From Muscardinus avellanarius (Eukaryota > Chordata > Mammalia > Rodentia > Gliridae): 64,000 bases of DNA. The translations under genes and the position numbers were made by a program. The notes beneath the pieces were generated by a model. The model had not been told where the DNA came from. It searched no databases and saw nothing but the letters and a program-made list of their open reading frames with translations. The stretch lies in contig OY726559.1 in the NCBI GenBank assembly GCA_963383645.1, positions 123,948,721 through 124,012,720 of the forward strand, in the 5' to 3' direction. Positions within the stretch are counted from its first letter, which is position 1, and every line of letters starts with the position of its first letter. Below, in pieces: positions 35,471-47,348 of this stretch.

Positions 35471-37340
35471 TCTGAAGCCCTCCCACTTCAATATACCAAA
35501 AGCTTAGGCCGCTCCTCGGGTTTGTTTCTGGTCAAATACGTGTTTACAATTTCGTTGACGCAGACCTACTACATCTTAGAATGATTGGTGGAGGCACAGC
35601 ACTGACGGGATCTCCTTCTCCAATGTGTTTTCCCAAGTCAAACACCAGATAGTCAAGATGTAATCCATGTCCAGGAGTCTGCATGATCAAGTGCTCCGGT
35701 GTTTTAAGTTTTTAGGAAATTCAGAGCTATCATGTCTAAATTGTTCCACTTGTTCTAAATTTGCCATGCATGTGTACCTTTCAAGAAGAGTTCTTTTAAC
35801 TGGTAAACTCCTGTTTTTAAATGCAAATGTACTTCGAAATGTATCTGCTCGATCACGTCTCCCTCAAAACCATACTATAGCTGAATTACTCAAAAGGAAT
35901 CCGCAGTGAAGCAGGAAACATTTCCGAGCATAAGCCTGCGGTGCTTTTTGTCTAAAAAGGTGACTAACAGCTTGCATAAGCTTATAACCAGACTTAAAGC
36001 TTCAAATCCCTGTGGAGTTTGCAAAGGGCATCGAGAAAGCCAGCCGAACCTGGGAACCTAAATGCTTTGCACGCTGACTTAAAGCGCATCACAAACCCGG
36101 TCTGAGTTATAATTGCTGTTATTCCCTTCAGCCCCACAACCTCTATTTTTATGACCATTAGAAAGACCCTCCTTCCTCTGTTAATGAAAAATAAGACAAG
36201 GCTGCTATCTAACAAATGTTAATTAGGTGCTGCACTGTGGCCAAGAGTTCTGAAGTGATGTGAAACCCAGGCCCCGCTGCCTGCATCCAGCCTGTAATGA
36301 TAAACATCTGCTTGGGGGGGAAATGCATGACGTCTAACCCTGGGTCTGTAGTTAATAAACTCTGTACCTTGAGGAAGTCATCCTTCCCTCTAGCTTCATT
36401 TTCCTTAGACTTGGTGATTTCCCGAGATTCCTTCTCTCTCCATAGTCTCAAATTCAAAAGCAAATCTTAACTATGTACTAAGTAAAGTACAGCGTACTTA
36501 GTTTGAGGATGTCATCCTGATGGAGACAGACGATGGCGAGGCAGCATGGAAGTCATTACATAACCTGGAAAACAACATGTTTACGCTCGCTCAGACTATG
36601 CAAACGCCTGTGTGCCAGAGAGAGCTGGAGGAGACAAGGGATAGGAAATCAGTGTGGTGGGGGAGAAGTCCCGTATATTTTCATTTCCAAAAATCTGCTA
36701 TATGATGTTTAAAGCCATAGTTTTAAAGAAGCACTTCTTCATGTTACAGGGAAGAACTGTCTAGTGGTTGGCTGTCCTTTGTTTTGGCAGCTTCCAAACT
36801 GGTATTGGCCAGGTTGATCTTGCTATTTGTGGATACATCACCTTCCAGAACTCAATATGCCTCCGAGGTTGTCACAGGTGATGTACTGGGAGCCAGGCAC
36901 ACTCCCATTCCTGCAGGGCAAACCTGTGCCCAGCAGAGGACACTGCATTTCCCTCCACCGCTGGCCAAGAGAGAACAGGTGTTGAAACAAAGGTCCAATC
37001 AGAGCCCCTCGGGTGAGAGGGGGCTGGGCAGCTTGCTCCATCCTTCCTCAGAGGCTGTCCATTTGTAGCATCTGCCTGGCTCATAAGGAAACCCATTGCT
37101 GCACCCACCATGACCCACGACTGAGGGTCCCGGCAGCCATGGAGGACAGTATGTCTCAGTTCCTAACTAGACAATGTTGGATTAGACCATGCTGATCACC
37201 TGTTTCAAGTGGCCAGTCAGAACCTCTTTCTTAGAATTTAAAATGGAGACCAAGGAAGAGTCAGTCTCTCTCCATATGGTAAATTTCAAAACATGTCAGC
37301 ATGGAGGCTCTGGGAGGGGATTTTAAAACACCCTCATGAG
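35471..37340. other. Unique sequence
   Basis: SINE-free; short open frames only, no recognised gene. Confidence 0.5.
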
Positions 37341-37540
37341 AGCTGGGCATAGTGGCACATGCTTGTAATCCCTGCGCTTGGAAGGCGGAAACAGGAGGAT
37401 CGCGCAGTTTCGAAGCCAGCCTCGCTGGCTTAAAAGACCCTGTGTCCAAATAAAAATATAAAAAAATAGGTGTCTGGGAGTATAGCCAGAGGTAGAAAGG
37501 TTTCCAGGAACCCCAGTACCACAACAACAACAAAAAAAAC
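37341..37540 (+). mobile_element. Dimeric SINE, young type (first of a pair)
   Basis: Inserted at acaccctcatgag: the site occurs before it (about 37328-37340) and after it (about 37538-37551). Confidence 0.9.
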
Positions 37541-37550
37541 ACCCTCATGA

Positions 37551-37726
37551 GCCGGGCGTGGTGGCGCACGCCTGTAATCCCAGCACTTGAGAGGCTGAAA
37601 CTGGAGGATATCACAAGATTGAAGCCAACCTCAGCTACTGAGTGAGGCTCTCAGCATAGTGAGCCCTGTTTCCTAGGTCTGGGAGTGTAGCCCAGAGGTA
37701 GAGAAGTCCCTGGGTTCCACCCCCAG

Positions 37727-37810
<84 letters not shown>
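37551..37810 (+). mobile_element. Dimeric SINE with (CT)n(CA)n tail (second of a pair)
   Basis: Older-type copy directly after the second acaccctcatgag, with a shortened linker and a compound ct/ca tail at 37729-37813. A third acaccctcatg follows at 37811. Confidence 0.9.
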
Positions 37811-37817
<7 letters not shown>

Positions 37818-38732
37818 CATGGAGTGTATGAGCAGAGAAAATTCACATGGGGGCAGGATGCAGGACAGGAGACCTTCTGCTCCCTGTCTCAGCCTCTTTC
37901 TACAACTGCTGCCTCCTGTCCTTGGGTTCTGTGAAGCAGCTTGAATCCTTATTATAAAGCCCCCTAAATAAAGTAAGGCAACTCGGTTTCTGTTATTTGC
38001 AATCAAAATCATCCTAACAGTGTCCTTCCCTCGGTTATCTGTGGGAACCTCCCAGCAGGCCACAGGAGGCCAGTGAGCCCTGTCCTGCCCAAAGCTCTGT
38101 GTCTCTCCCACAGGGCTCTTCAACCTGCTGGGCCCCACCTGGGAGCACTGCTCCCCTTCCTGGCTCTCTCTGGGCTTTGCTGGCTGGTGGCCAAGCTCCC
38201 CCCACCTTCCTGGGCTGGTAAAAAGCAGGGCTGCAGGGGTCTGCTTACATCCTCCCTTTACTTGCAGCCTTGCACATGATTAAAGCACACAGACACAGTA
38301 CTCCCCTCAGGGATGCTGGGAATGCTCTTTCTAGTCCCTGCTAGCCAGAACAGGCTTTGAATTTTCAGAGCGCAGCCCCCACCCACTCCAGGAAGCTGGG
38401 GGAATGAAACTCCTTGCTGCAGTATGAGATGATGTTGCCCTCATTAGGTTTGTCTACATTCATTATTTATAAGGACTTCTTGAGCCATCTGGGTAAAAGG
38501 CAGGCAGTGCCCAGCATCCCCATACTTACTGAGAAATCAGTAGCATGGTGGGAAAAGGTAGAGCTGGGGACTTTGGGGCCTGAAAGGGCACGAGTGAAAG
38601 AAGAGGGACCCTTCAGTGTGTCTGGATATGTCGCCATCAAAGATTTTCTGAACAGCAGCAAACATGCACACTCAGCCCTGAGCTTGGCTGGAAGGAATGG
38701 CAAACACGACTGCAACAGTGTGTAGTTGTGAT

Positions 38733-39116
38733 GGTCAGCCTCCGTCGCTGTGGCCAAAACATTTGCAAGAACTACACAGAGGAGGAAAGGTTTATTTGGT
38801 TCCTGGCTTCAGAAGTTCAGTCCAAGCCGGGAGTGGTGGGGCACGCTTATAATCCCAGCATTAGGGAGGCTGAGAAAGGAGGATCGCGGTTCTCGGCCAG
38901 CCTCAGCTACTTAGTGAGGCCCTTTGCAACTCAGTGAGACCCGGTTTCAAAATAAAGAATAAAAAATAGGGCTAGGGATGTAGCTCAGAGGTAAAATGCC
39001 CCTGGGTTCCATCCCCAGTGCTGTACAAAATAAAATAAATAAAAAATAAAGAATAAAAAATAAGGCTGGTGAAGTGGCTTGGAGGTAGAATTTCCTTGGG
39101 TTCAATCCTTAGTACT

Positions 39117-39153
<37 letters not shown>

Positions 39154-39425
39154 AGGGCCAGCTGGCTCCAAGGAACATGGCGGGAACATGGTGGAGGAAA
39201 GATGAGCCGGGAAGCAGACTAGTGGAGTGGGGCAGTCTAGTCCCCAAGCCCAGTGACCTGCTTCCTCCAGAATGCCCTACCTGCCTACGGTTAACACACA
39301 GCAGTGCATTATTAATTATTAATCCATCAAATGAGTCAATCCACCAAGGGGATTAATGCACTGGTGAAGTTAGAGCCTAAGCAGCTCAGCTGCCTAACAC
39401 ATGGGCCTCTGGGGCGTGGGGGACT
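38733..39425 (+). repeat. Old interspersed repeat, family A, split by a SINE
   Basis: Left part (gtcagcctccgtcgctgtgg, then gaagttcagtccaa) to 38823, right part from about 39150 (ggccagctggctccaaggaa) to about 39425, with the SINE between. Confidence 0.6.
38824..39149 (+). mobile_element. SINE with an extra ID-like unit
   Basis: Left half, linker, a right half ending ccatccccagtgctg, then a second A-rich linker and a second ID-like unit (about 39062-39119) and a 30-nt A tail. Either a trimeric SINE or a SINE inserted into the linker of an older one whose left half is lost. Confidence 0.8.
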
Positions 39426-39464
39426 TCCACCTCCCAATCACAATAGTGCACGCAAGTCCTCAAA

Positions 39465-39600
39465 CACAGGCAGCACTACCATTCCTGGTTTATAGACAAG
39501 TGAACTAAGATACCAAGGTTAGGCGATCTGCTGAGTTTACACGAGTGGGGCTCGGGGTAGAAAGCTCCTCTGCCTGGCTCCAGTGGCTGAGCTGTGAGCG
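39465..39600 (-). repeat. MIR, minus strand
   Basis: tttatagacaagtgaactaa, gatctgctgagtttacacga and ctctgcctggctcc follow the reverse MIR order. Confidence 0.65.
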
Positions 39601-40221
39601 GCGGTTCTCACAGTGTGCCCAGGGCCAGCATCAGCGCCACTTAGGAAGAGCTTCTTAAATACATGCTCTCAGGGCTCTGCTCAGACGTACTAAATGATTC
39701 CAGTGCCAAAGCTCAGCTAGCTGGCTGTTAGCAAGGCCTGGAGGGGATTCTGACACCAGTCTAAACCCTCCCTACTCCCCGTGGTGGGTCTCCACCCAGC
39801 AGCATCCGCTCAACCCGGTAACTAATTAGAAATGCAGGCTCTCAGTCCACTCCCAACCCCAGTGAGTCAGAGTCTGCATTTTAACATCTACTAGTGACTC
39901 TGTAAACATTTTTTAAAATGCTGTTCTTCACTGTATATAAGCAAATATTTGGCATTTAATCTAGTATAATTTTTATTCTGGTTGAAGTCCAGGGGAAAAA
40001 AAAAAAGAAAAGAAAGGGAGGGTATACCACCAATTGACATAATACAGATTACCTGGAGAAAAGGCCTACAAATGTTACAATATTTTTACTTCTAAATGCA
40101 TGGGGCATCACAGGAAAGAAGTAAAGTCCAAAGAAGTGGTTAGACTCAAGGACTTATATACCATTTTAACAAAGGGGGACAGATTGCAGAAAGGTAAATA
40201 AAAAAGAAAAGAGGTTTGAAC

Positions 40222-40632
40222 CAGGTGTGGTGGCGCATAATTGTAATCCTGGTCCTTGGGAGGCTGAGACAAGAGGATCACAGGTCCAAGCCCAGCCTCA
40301 GCAATCTAGCCAGACCCTGATTCAAAACAAAAAGTAAAAAAGGCTGAGGGTGGCCAGGCGTGGTGGTGCGAGCTTGTAATCCCTGTATTTGGGAAGCTGA
40401 GAAAGGAGGATCCTGGTTCACAGACAGCCTCAGCTACTTAGTGAGGCCCTTTGCAACTCAGTGAGACCCTGTTTCAAAAAAAGAATAAAAAACAGAGCTC
40501 GGTGGTGTAGCTCGGAGGTAGAATGCCCTGGGTTCCATTCCATCCCCAGTGCCTCAAAAAAAAAGAAAAAAAAATGGCTGAGGTTGTAACATGGAGGTAG
40601 AACGCCACCGATCCTCAGTACCACCAAAAAAG
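40222..40632 (+). mobile_element. Older SINE split by a younger SINE
   Basis: Left half at 40222-40350 and right half at about 40577-40632 (ggctgaggttgtaacatgga). aaaaaggctgaggg before the insert and aaaaatggctgagg after it are the target duplication. Confidence 0.85.
40351..40574 (+). mobile_element. SINE nested in the linker of an older SINE
   Basis: Complete dimer from ggccaggcgtggtggtgcga to ccatccccagtgcctc with an A-rich tail. Confidence 0.88.
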
Positions 40633-41129
40633 GGTGGGGTGAGTTTTTAGGAGTAAATTGTAGGAAAGTAACTAGAAAATATATTGGGGAAACTAATGGA
40701 AGATAAAATTGTTTTAGTAAGGTTGTTCGTGCAAATTTATCTTGACACCAGCTGTCCATTTCTGGTGCTAAGGCTTGCTTTTGCTTTTCTTACCCTGTTG
40801 CCAGGGGATGCAGGTGGGTGGTGAAGGGATACTCTGCTTTTAGACAAATAACAGAAGGGCAGAGAACTCTGCCTGGATCTATTGGCTTTGCCTTCAGCTC
40901 ACAGGAGCCCTTATGCTAAAGTAGACCTTTCACTAACAGGAAGCTACCAGTGTGGCTCAGAGAGACGGAAGACACAGTTGTGTTGCTGTAGATTCTGATG
41001 CTGTCATGGTGAAATTATCTGGTGATGGTTAACGTGTAAACCACCAGGCCCTACTGGCTCATACTGATCAGTTCCTCATTTTCTAAGATATTGCTATGCT
41101 GTGCCAAATATGCTTTTATAGTGACTAAA

Positions 41130-41480
41130 TTACCATAACCCCTCGAACAACTCCCCATACCGTGGAATATGACCAGCTGCTAAAATGATGCTGAGATTTA
41201 TTTATGAAGGTGAAGAGTTCCTTAGTGGGAGCAAATTCAAGTCACAAAGTGGTGTGAGCCAACTTCATAAGTACAAGTGCAGCTGGTTATAGATAGAAGG
41301 GCGGATGATAGATGGTTATTAATTCACAAATATTCATGAAGAGATCCGCCAGTTATTTATTGAAGGTGAGGGTGATAGATATGTTTTATTTTATATTTTT
41401 GCTTAAATGATTTTCTAAATGTTTTTCAATGATTCTGTGTTACTTTATAAAAGTGAATAACATCTTTTTAAAACTCTTAT
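41130..41480 (+). repeat. Old L1 3' fragment
   Basis: The sequence order (caactccccataccgtggaa, gaatatgaccagctgctaaa, tgattctgtgttactttata) fits the 3' end of an old L1M-type element. Confidence 0.5.
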
Positions 41481-41483
41481 GTA

Positions 41484-41672
41484 GCCAGGTGTGGTGGTAC
41501 ATGACGATAATCCCAATTCTTGGGGGGGGGGGCTAAGACAAGAGGATCGCAGGTTGAAGGCCAGCCTCAGCAACTTAGCAAGACCCTGTTTCAAAATAAA
41601 TAAATAGGGCTGAGAATGTGGCTCAGAAGCAGAATGCCCCTAAGTTCAATTCCCAGTACTACAAAAATTCAA
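41484..41672 (+). mobile_element. Dimeric SINE
   Basis: Older-type copy from agccaggtgtggtggtacat to ttcccagtactac; a ten-base G run lies inside the left half. Confidence 0.85.
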
Positions 41673-43510
41673 AAAATAAACCCTATGAAAAATTGTAATT
41701 GCCTCTATTCCTGAATACATTTTCCTTCAAAGAACTGAGTGTTTAATTCCCCATGCATCTAACCTTTCTATTTTAGCCATTTTCAGAAGGCATCTATACA
41801 ATGTACGACCTAGTCCCTGCCCCTGAAATGGCCTCTACTTATTAACAATGCTGGTGATCCAGGTTTAGGACTCCAGACTCCACTGCTGTAGTATCTGGGC
41901 AAGACTGGAGGGCCATAGCTCACTCTGTCCCTTACCAAATGACTCCAGTTTTCTAGGTTAATAGTTCTTGGATCTGGGGTCTGCTTTTAATAGTCTCAGC
42001 ATCTTCAGTCACTATCTGCTGGTCTCTGCTGTTACAAAATCTCCTTCTAATACACTGAATCCTTGGAAATAAGATGATCTCTATGTTGTCACTGACTGTG
42101 AAGAGTAAATATTGTCTCAGTCAAGGACCAAGTAAACTTTCCTACAAGAAAGGAATGTGAGCGTCAGTACATGGGCTCCCTTGCCATCGTGGCCACAGCC
42201 TTTTTATATGGACCTCCCGGTTCCTGAATGGATCCTAAATGGGCAGAATTGCTGGGAGCAGAGTTCTGAATGAGGGAAGTCATGGTGCTTCTGATAACAA
42301 ACAGCTCTTGGGAAATGGCATGAGCCTGAGTCTCTGGACATCTCCCTCCAAGAGAGGGAGCTGCAGATGGCCAGGACAGAGCCAACTGGGTCTCTTCTAT
42401 CCCTATCAAAATGAGGTTATTTGGGTTCACCACCTGGTTATTAGACTTGCCAGATGGTAAGGCTGAGCAACTGCTCAGAAAAGGTGACCACCCATCCATC
42501 ACTCGGCAGACACGGTTAACATGTGACCACATGGCAGGACATAACGTGGGCAGTGGGGCGTCACCGCAGACCCGGAGGCAGCCATCTGGGCCCGTGCTGG
42601 ACAGCTTGGCTGCGGCCATGGGAATGGTCCGGCTGAGTCTGGAGGAGGCAGCGATGAGGAGGCGGCAGTCAGGGTGGAGAGTGGGTGGAGGCAGGAGCGG
42701 GTGTGCCGCGTCGAGAAGTCCTCTGGGCTGCAGGGAAGTTAGCTGCTTCCATCTCCAGGGCTCTCTGACCCTTTCAGTCTTGCCTGGGTCTCGGCTTTTC
42801 TTTGTGGTTATTTTCGATTTGGATGAAAAAAAAAAAGTCATCTTTTTATACCAATGCAGGAGAAATAGGACAGCAACTAAAGGTGGTTTTGAGCACTTTG
42901 ACAGTTCTGGTCTCTGACAGTGACCGGAATGGCTGTTCCTTAGGAAAAGGCGTGTGGCTGGGAGTCGTGGGGTCAGGGGAGAGCCAGTGTGCCTTGACTC
43001 TTCTCTGGTCATTGATAGAGAGGCTCCGAGTAGTCCTGCCGGGGCTGTAAATTGTGGGTCTGCCAGACGCAGGGGCAGGGAGAAGCAAGGATCAGGCCAT
43101 GCCCAGAGCGCCACTGGATGCCGCCTTGGGGACGCTCTCTGCCGCTGCTTGGGCCCCTGTGAAATCCTTGTTCTCCATGACACCCAGCACACAGACCCCA
43201 GAGCAAGCAGCTTCCTGTTGTGGCCGTCAGCTCATCTACTCAGCAAATATTACTGTTGTTGGACACTAGGAATGTGATGTCCGACGAAACAGAATCCCTC
43301 CCCCCAGAACGGGCTGCTGCAGAATGAGAGTTGCACTTGGGCTTGCCCGGAAGAAAAGCAGGGCTGGATCTCACTGTCTCTCACAGACCGCGGGCTTTCC
43401 ACGGGGTCTGAGTGAGGCTGGGCTTTTAGTCCCATGTCACAGATGAGTCCAATTCACGTCCCTGCACACGCCACTCCCACTTAAAAGAACACAGTTGAAG
43501 GGGAAACTCA
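41673..43510. other. Unique sequence with the longest open frame of the window
   Basis: A 342-codon open frame runs on the minus strand at 42164-43192, overlapped on the plus strand by a 168-codon frame (42411-42917). Composition is moderately GC- and CpG-rich at 42.5-43.4 kb. The predicted protein shows no domain, signal peptide or membrane segment that I recognise, and is rich in Ser, Pro, Arg and Leu. Treated as probably non-coding. Confidence 0.4.
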
Positions 43511-43740
43511 GAGTGGATGAGATGTGAGGCAAAAGATGTTCACTGTTGAGGTTTTTATAATAGAAAAAATGAAACCAACCCTAAGTATTATAGGAATGGG
43601 AAATTGTTATATCTATGCAATTAAATATTATGTAACACTTTAAAAGGATTATAAAAGAATGTTTACTTTCACAAGTGTTTATTTAATACTAAGTAGAAAA
43701 CCAGAACAGATTTGGTAATATAAAATAAATCATAAATAAG
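43511..43740 (+). repeat. Old L1 3' fragment (tentative)
   Basis: ttcactgttgaggtttttat through aattaaatattatgtaacac resembles old L1 3'-region sequence. Confidence 0.45.
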
Positions 43741-44181
43741 GGCGGGGCGTGGTGGCGCACGCTTGTAATCCCAGCATTTGGGAGGCTGAGACCGGAGGAT
43801 CGCGGTTCACGGACAGCCTCAACTACTTAGTGAGGCCCTTTGCAACTCAGTAAAACCCAGTTTCAAAAGAAAGAATAAAAATAGGGCAAGGGGCCGGGCG
43901 TGGTGGCGCACGCTTGTAATCCCCACGCTTGGGAGGCGGAGACAGGAGGATCGTGCAGGTTCGAAGCCAGCCGCGCGCGCTGGCTTAGGAGACCCTGTTT
44001 CCAAATTAAAATGTAAAAATAGGTCTGGGAGTGTAGCCCAGAGGTAGAAGGGCTTCCAGGAACCCCAGTACCACAAAAAAAAAAAAAATAGGGCAAGGGG
44101 TGAAGCTTGGAGGTCGAATGTCCCTGGGTTCCATCCCCAGACCCACAAAAAAATAAAATAAAATAAAATAAAATAAAATAA
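43741..44181 (+). mobile_element. Older SINE, split, fused by its tail to a CBX3 retrocopy
   Basis: Left half 43741-43888, a younger SINE in the linker, right half at about 44095-44150, then an (AAAAT)n tail to 44181 that runs directly into CBX3 coding sequence. The 5' flank taaaataaatcataaa (43721-43736) recurs only at 47959-47974, beyond the retrocopy, so SINE and retrocopy share one pair of direct repeats. Confidence 0.9.
43893..44083 (+). mobile_element. SINE nested in the linker of an older SINE
   Basis: Complete young-type dimer, flanked by aaaaatagggcaaggg (43877-43892 and 44084-44099). Confidence 0.92.
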
Positions 44182-44689
<508 letters not shown>

Positions 44690-45258
44690 TTGTTTGCATT
44701 GTTTTATATATATATAAAATCTGAGTCTTGGTTATTTGATTTACTAGTGTGAAAATAACTACATTCTAATGAAAATCAAGTTTGCTATGTTGGTTTTGGA
44801 AGTAGCATTTGGGGAGTTGCTGGGTTTTTTGTTTTGCATCAGTAGCACTGGTTACTTTGAGCAAATAAAAGCTTTCTGTAGTTGCTTCCTTTATCAGAAA
44901 ACAGCATTTGATACCATGGTATGTTTCCTCTGCCTTTGTAAATACTGGGAAAATTTCCATAGTCATACTCAAGCAGAGCTTGTCTTAAACTCATATGTCT
45001 AAGGACCATTTTGAGTTTTTGTGTGTATGTGCATGTGTGTACATAATATATGTAAACGGTTTTTGTTCTTAAGCATTCATCATAACAAAAACCACAGTTT
45101 TTAAGTGCATGTTTCTAAGATGACATTCTTTTGAGCAAACTATGAAATATATCACCTCAAGTTAAATTGAAAATTTTTTTTCAAAGCCATAACCTTTCAA
45201 GTTGTTGATTCTATAGCTCATTGGACATTTAAGTTGGATAATTTAAAAGCTGCAGCAG

Positions 45259-45847
45259 AGAGGAGTGGCAGACAGTGAGCCGAGGTGAGCCGCTGCGGAA
45301 CAGCCGGGCGGGATTTGGCAGATATCTCGGAGCAGGGAGCAGCTAAAGCTCCCAGGGGCTGGGCTCAGCGCACCCTGCAGGGACTCAGAGTGGAGTTCAA
45401 AAACAGAAAATAAATATGCCAGCCTCAAGGACGAGGGTGTAGTATCGGCGCCATATTGCTACCGAGGGCAGCAGCAGCGAATTCACCGAATCCACAACAG
45501 CTCCATCTACGCACTCAAATTGCGTAAATTGAGTGCGTAAATCTACGCACTCAAATTGAGTCAAATTGCGGCCCCTAGAGGAGAAATCTCAGTACTGTAT
45601 TCCCAGGGACTTGACCCAGTGGGGGAGTGGTGGTGGCAGAGATATTACACCATAGGAGAACACCCAACCTGGCACCCCCCATGGTCTAAAGCAGCCTCGA
45701 TTGACTCCCTGGGTCTGAGACTCTGCGATACAACCCAGTAAAGGAGTAGTGGGGTCTGAGATACCACAGCCTCGAGATCCAGAGCACCTTAAGTGAAATC
45801 GTAGTGACCCAGGGAAGAACCCAGAGAAGGCACAAACTTCCGAAATC
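45259..45847 (+). promoter_or_regulatory. 5'UTR/internal promoter region of the ORF1-only element
   Basis: GC-richer leader immediately after the target duplication, implying an intact 5' end. It holds a YY1-like site (cggcgccatattg, 45446-45458) and a repeated/inverted motif block at 45505-45570, in which ctacgcactcaaatt appears twice and its near complement aattgagtgcgta lies between. Promoter activity is inferred from the L1 family, not shown. Confidence 0.6.
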
Positions 45848-46763
45848 ATGGGAAAGAGGAATAACAATGGGGCAATGAATGCCCACAACCCCACAACATC
45901 AGAACCTGATAAAACAGAAATGCAGAGATTTATAGAAGATCAAATCAGGAAAATAACTGTGGAAATAATAGAGGTGTTTCGAAAAGAATTCAGAGAGAGC
46001 CAAAAAGAGATAAAGGATGCAATTAATGAAGTAAAGGCCTCAATTCAAAGTACAAACAACCGATTAGACCACATGGAGAATAGAATCTTGCTCCTAGAAG
46101 ATGATCATTCAATAAATGAACGCATAGTTTCTAATTAAAAAAAAAATCCGACAGCAGGAATCTGATATTGAAGAAATATGGGCCCATTTTAAGAGAGCTA
46201 ACCTAAGACTAATTGGAATAGAGGAGGGAAAAGAAAGTGAAACCAAAGGGATCAACAATCTCTTCAAGGAAGTAATAGCAGAAAATTTTCCAAACATAGA
46301 GCAAGAGGTTGATACACAGGTCCAGGAAACTTATAGAACCCCTGTTAGAGAGGATCAGAGAAGAGGATCCCCACGCCACATAATTGTCAAAATGACCAAT
46401 GTGGAAGCCAAGCAGAGAATCTTAAAGGCAACAAAAACAAAGGGCCAAGTGACATTCAGAGGCAAACCAATTAGAATCACTCCAGACTTCCCAAACCAAG
46501 TCATGAGAGCCAGAAGGGCTTGGAGTAACATATTCCAAACTCTGAAAGAAAACAACTTCCAGCCAAAAATTTCCTACCCAGAAAAACTTTCTATCAAATT
46601 AGATGGGGAAATAAGAAGCTTCCACGATAAACAGAAACTGAAGGAATTTATGTCTTCAAAACCAGCACTAGAGAAAATACTCAAGGAGATTAACTACAAA
46701 GAAGAAATAGGTAACACACACCAGAGCCAGAGAAACAAGATTTTTCATCCAATAGACAACTAA
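45848..46763 (+). pseudogene. L1 ORF1 (ORF1p), one disruption
   Basis: About 305 codons. It starts at ATG 45848 with MGKRNNNGAMNAHNPTTSEP, the expected leader of a rodent L1 ORF1p. The coiled-coil region (EFRESQKEIKDAINEVKASI and following) runs to about residue 90. At 46136 a TAA and a homopolymer A run (46137-46146) break the frame by one base. The rest continues from 46146 (IRQQESDIEEIW), through the RNA-recognition-like domain to the C-terminal domain (MTNVEAKQRILKATKTKGQV, 46392) and stops at 46761. Apart from this one break it is fully open. ORF1p forms trimers that bind L1 RNA. Confidence 0.9.
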
Positions 46764-47133
46764 GTCTACATACTATGGCCATCATCATTGAAAGATGAAA
46801 TCGTTCAAGAGATAACATGATTTCCAGTCCGGGGTTGGCAGGGAAAGTGATGTTTCCCTGGTTCTCAGGAGACACTTATTCTTTAATGACAATGCTCTGG
46901 AACTTGTCTAAGGCAACACAGCAAGAACATTAAGTCCCAGTCATGGCAAGCAGAACAAGGTTGAACAAAGAATTCTAAACCCGAGGATAGGAAAAACCAG
47001 AACTAGTCCCCAAACTACTGCCAAATTGCTATGTGGTCTTGAATAAATCAATCTTTATCATTCAGTTCCCTTCCCACATGCCTATAATTCTGAATTTTCA
47101 CAAATAAAACAACTACTGCATGTAAAAAAAAAA
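46764..47133 (+). other. Non-L1 3' segment of the ORF1-only element
   Basis: 370 bp between the ORF1 stop and the poly(A) tail. It does not read as ORF2 or as an L1 3'UTR that I recognise. A stretch near 47025-47085 (attgctatgtggtcttgaat) faintly resembles a MIR core. Terminal signal aaataaaac at about 47101. Confidence 0.6.
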
Positions 47134-47348
47134 AAAAGCTGCAGCAGTAAAGTCCATATATCTTTATAATTACATAAATACAAGTTTATTAGCAAAATTC
47201 TTTAAAGAAAAATACTATCACTACCAATAACATCCCCTCCTAGACAAGAATACTACACAAATCCTGATTTCTGCTAGTTAACTAAGCAAGACCTGGTAAA
47301 TGAGCATTTTTTAAGTTCCTCTGGTGAGCCATTCCTTTAAGAAAAAAG

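Larger units (their letters stand above)
45259..47133 (+). mobile_element. ORF1-only L1 derivative (half-L1/HAL1-like) with target duplication
   Basis: A 1.88-kb unit flanked by a perfect 14-nt direct repeat, aaaagctgcagcag (45245-45258 and 47134-47147), inside the CBX3 3'UTR. It has a 5'UTR of about 590 bp, one L1 ORF1 (45848-46763), then a 370-bp 3' segment that is not ORF2, ending in an AATAAA-type signal (about 47103) and a poly(A) tail. ORF2 is entirely absent. This is the architecture of half-L1 (HAL1) elements, which depend on L1 for mobilisation. The direct repeats and near-open ORF1 suggest a fairly recent insertion. Confidence 0.85.
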
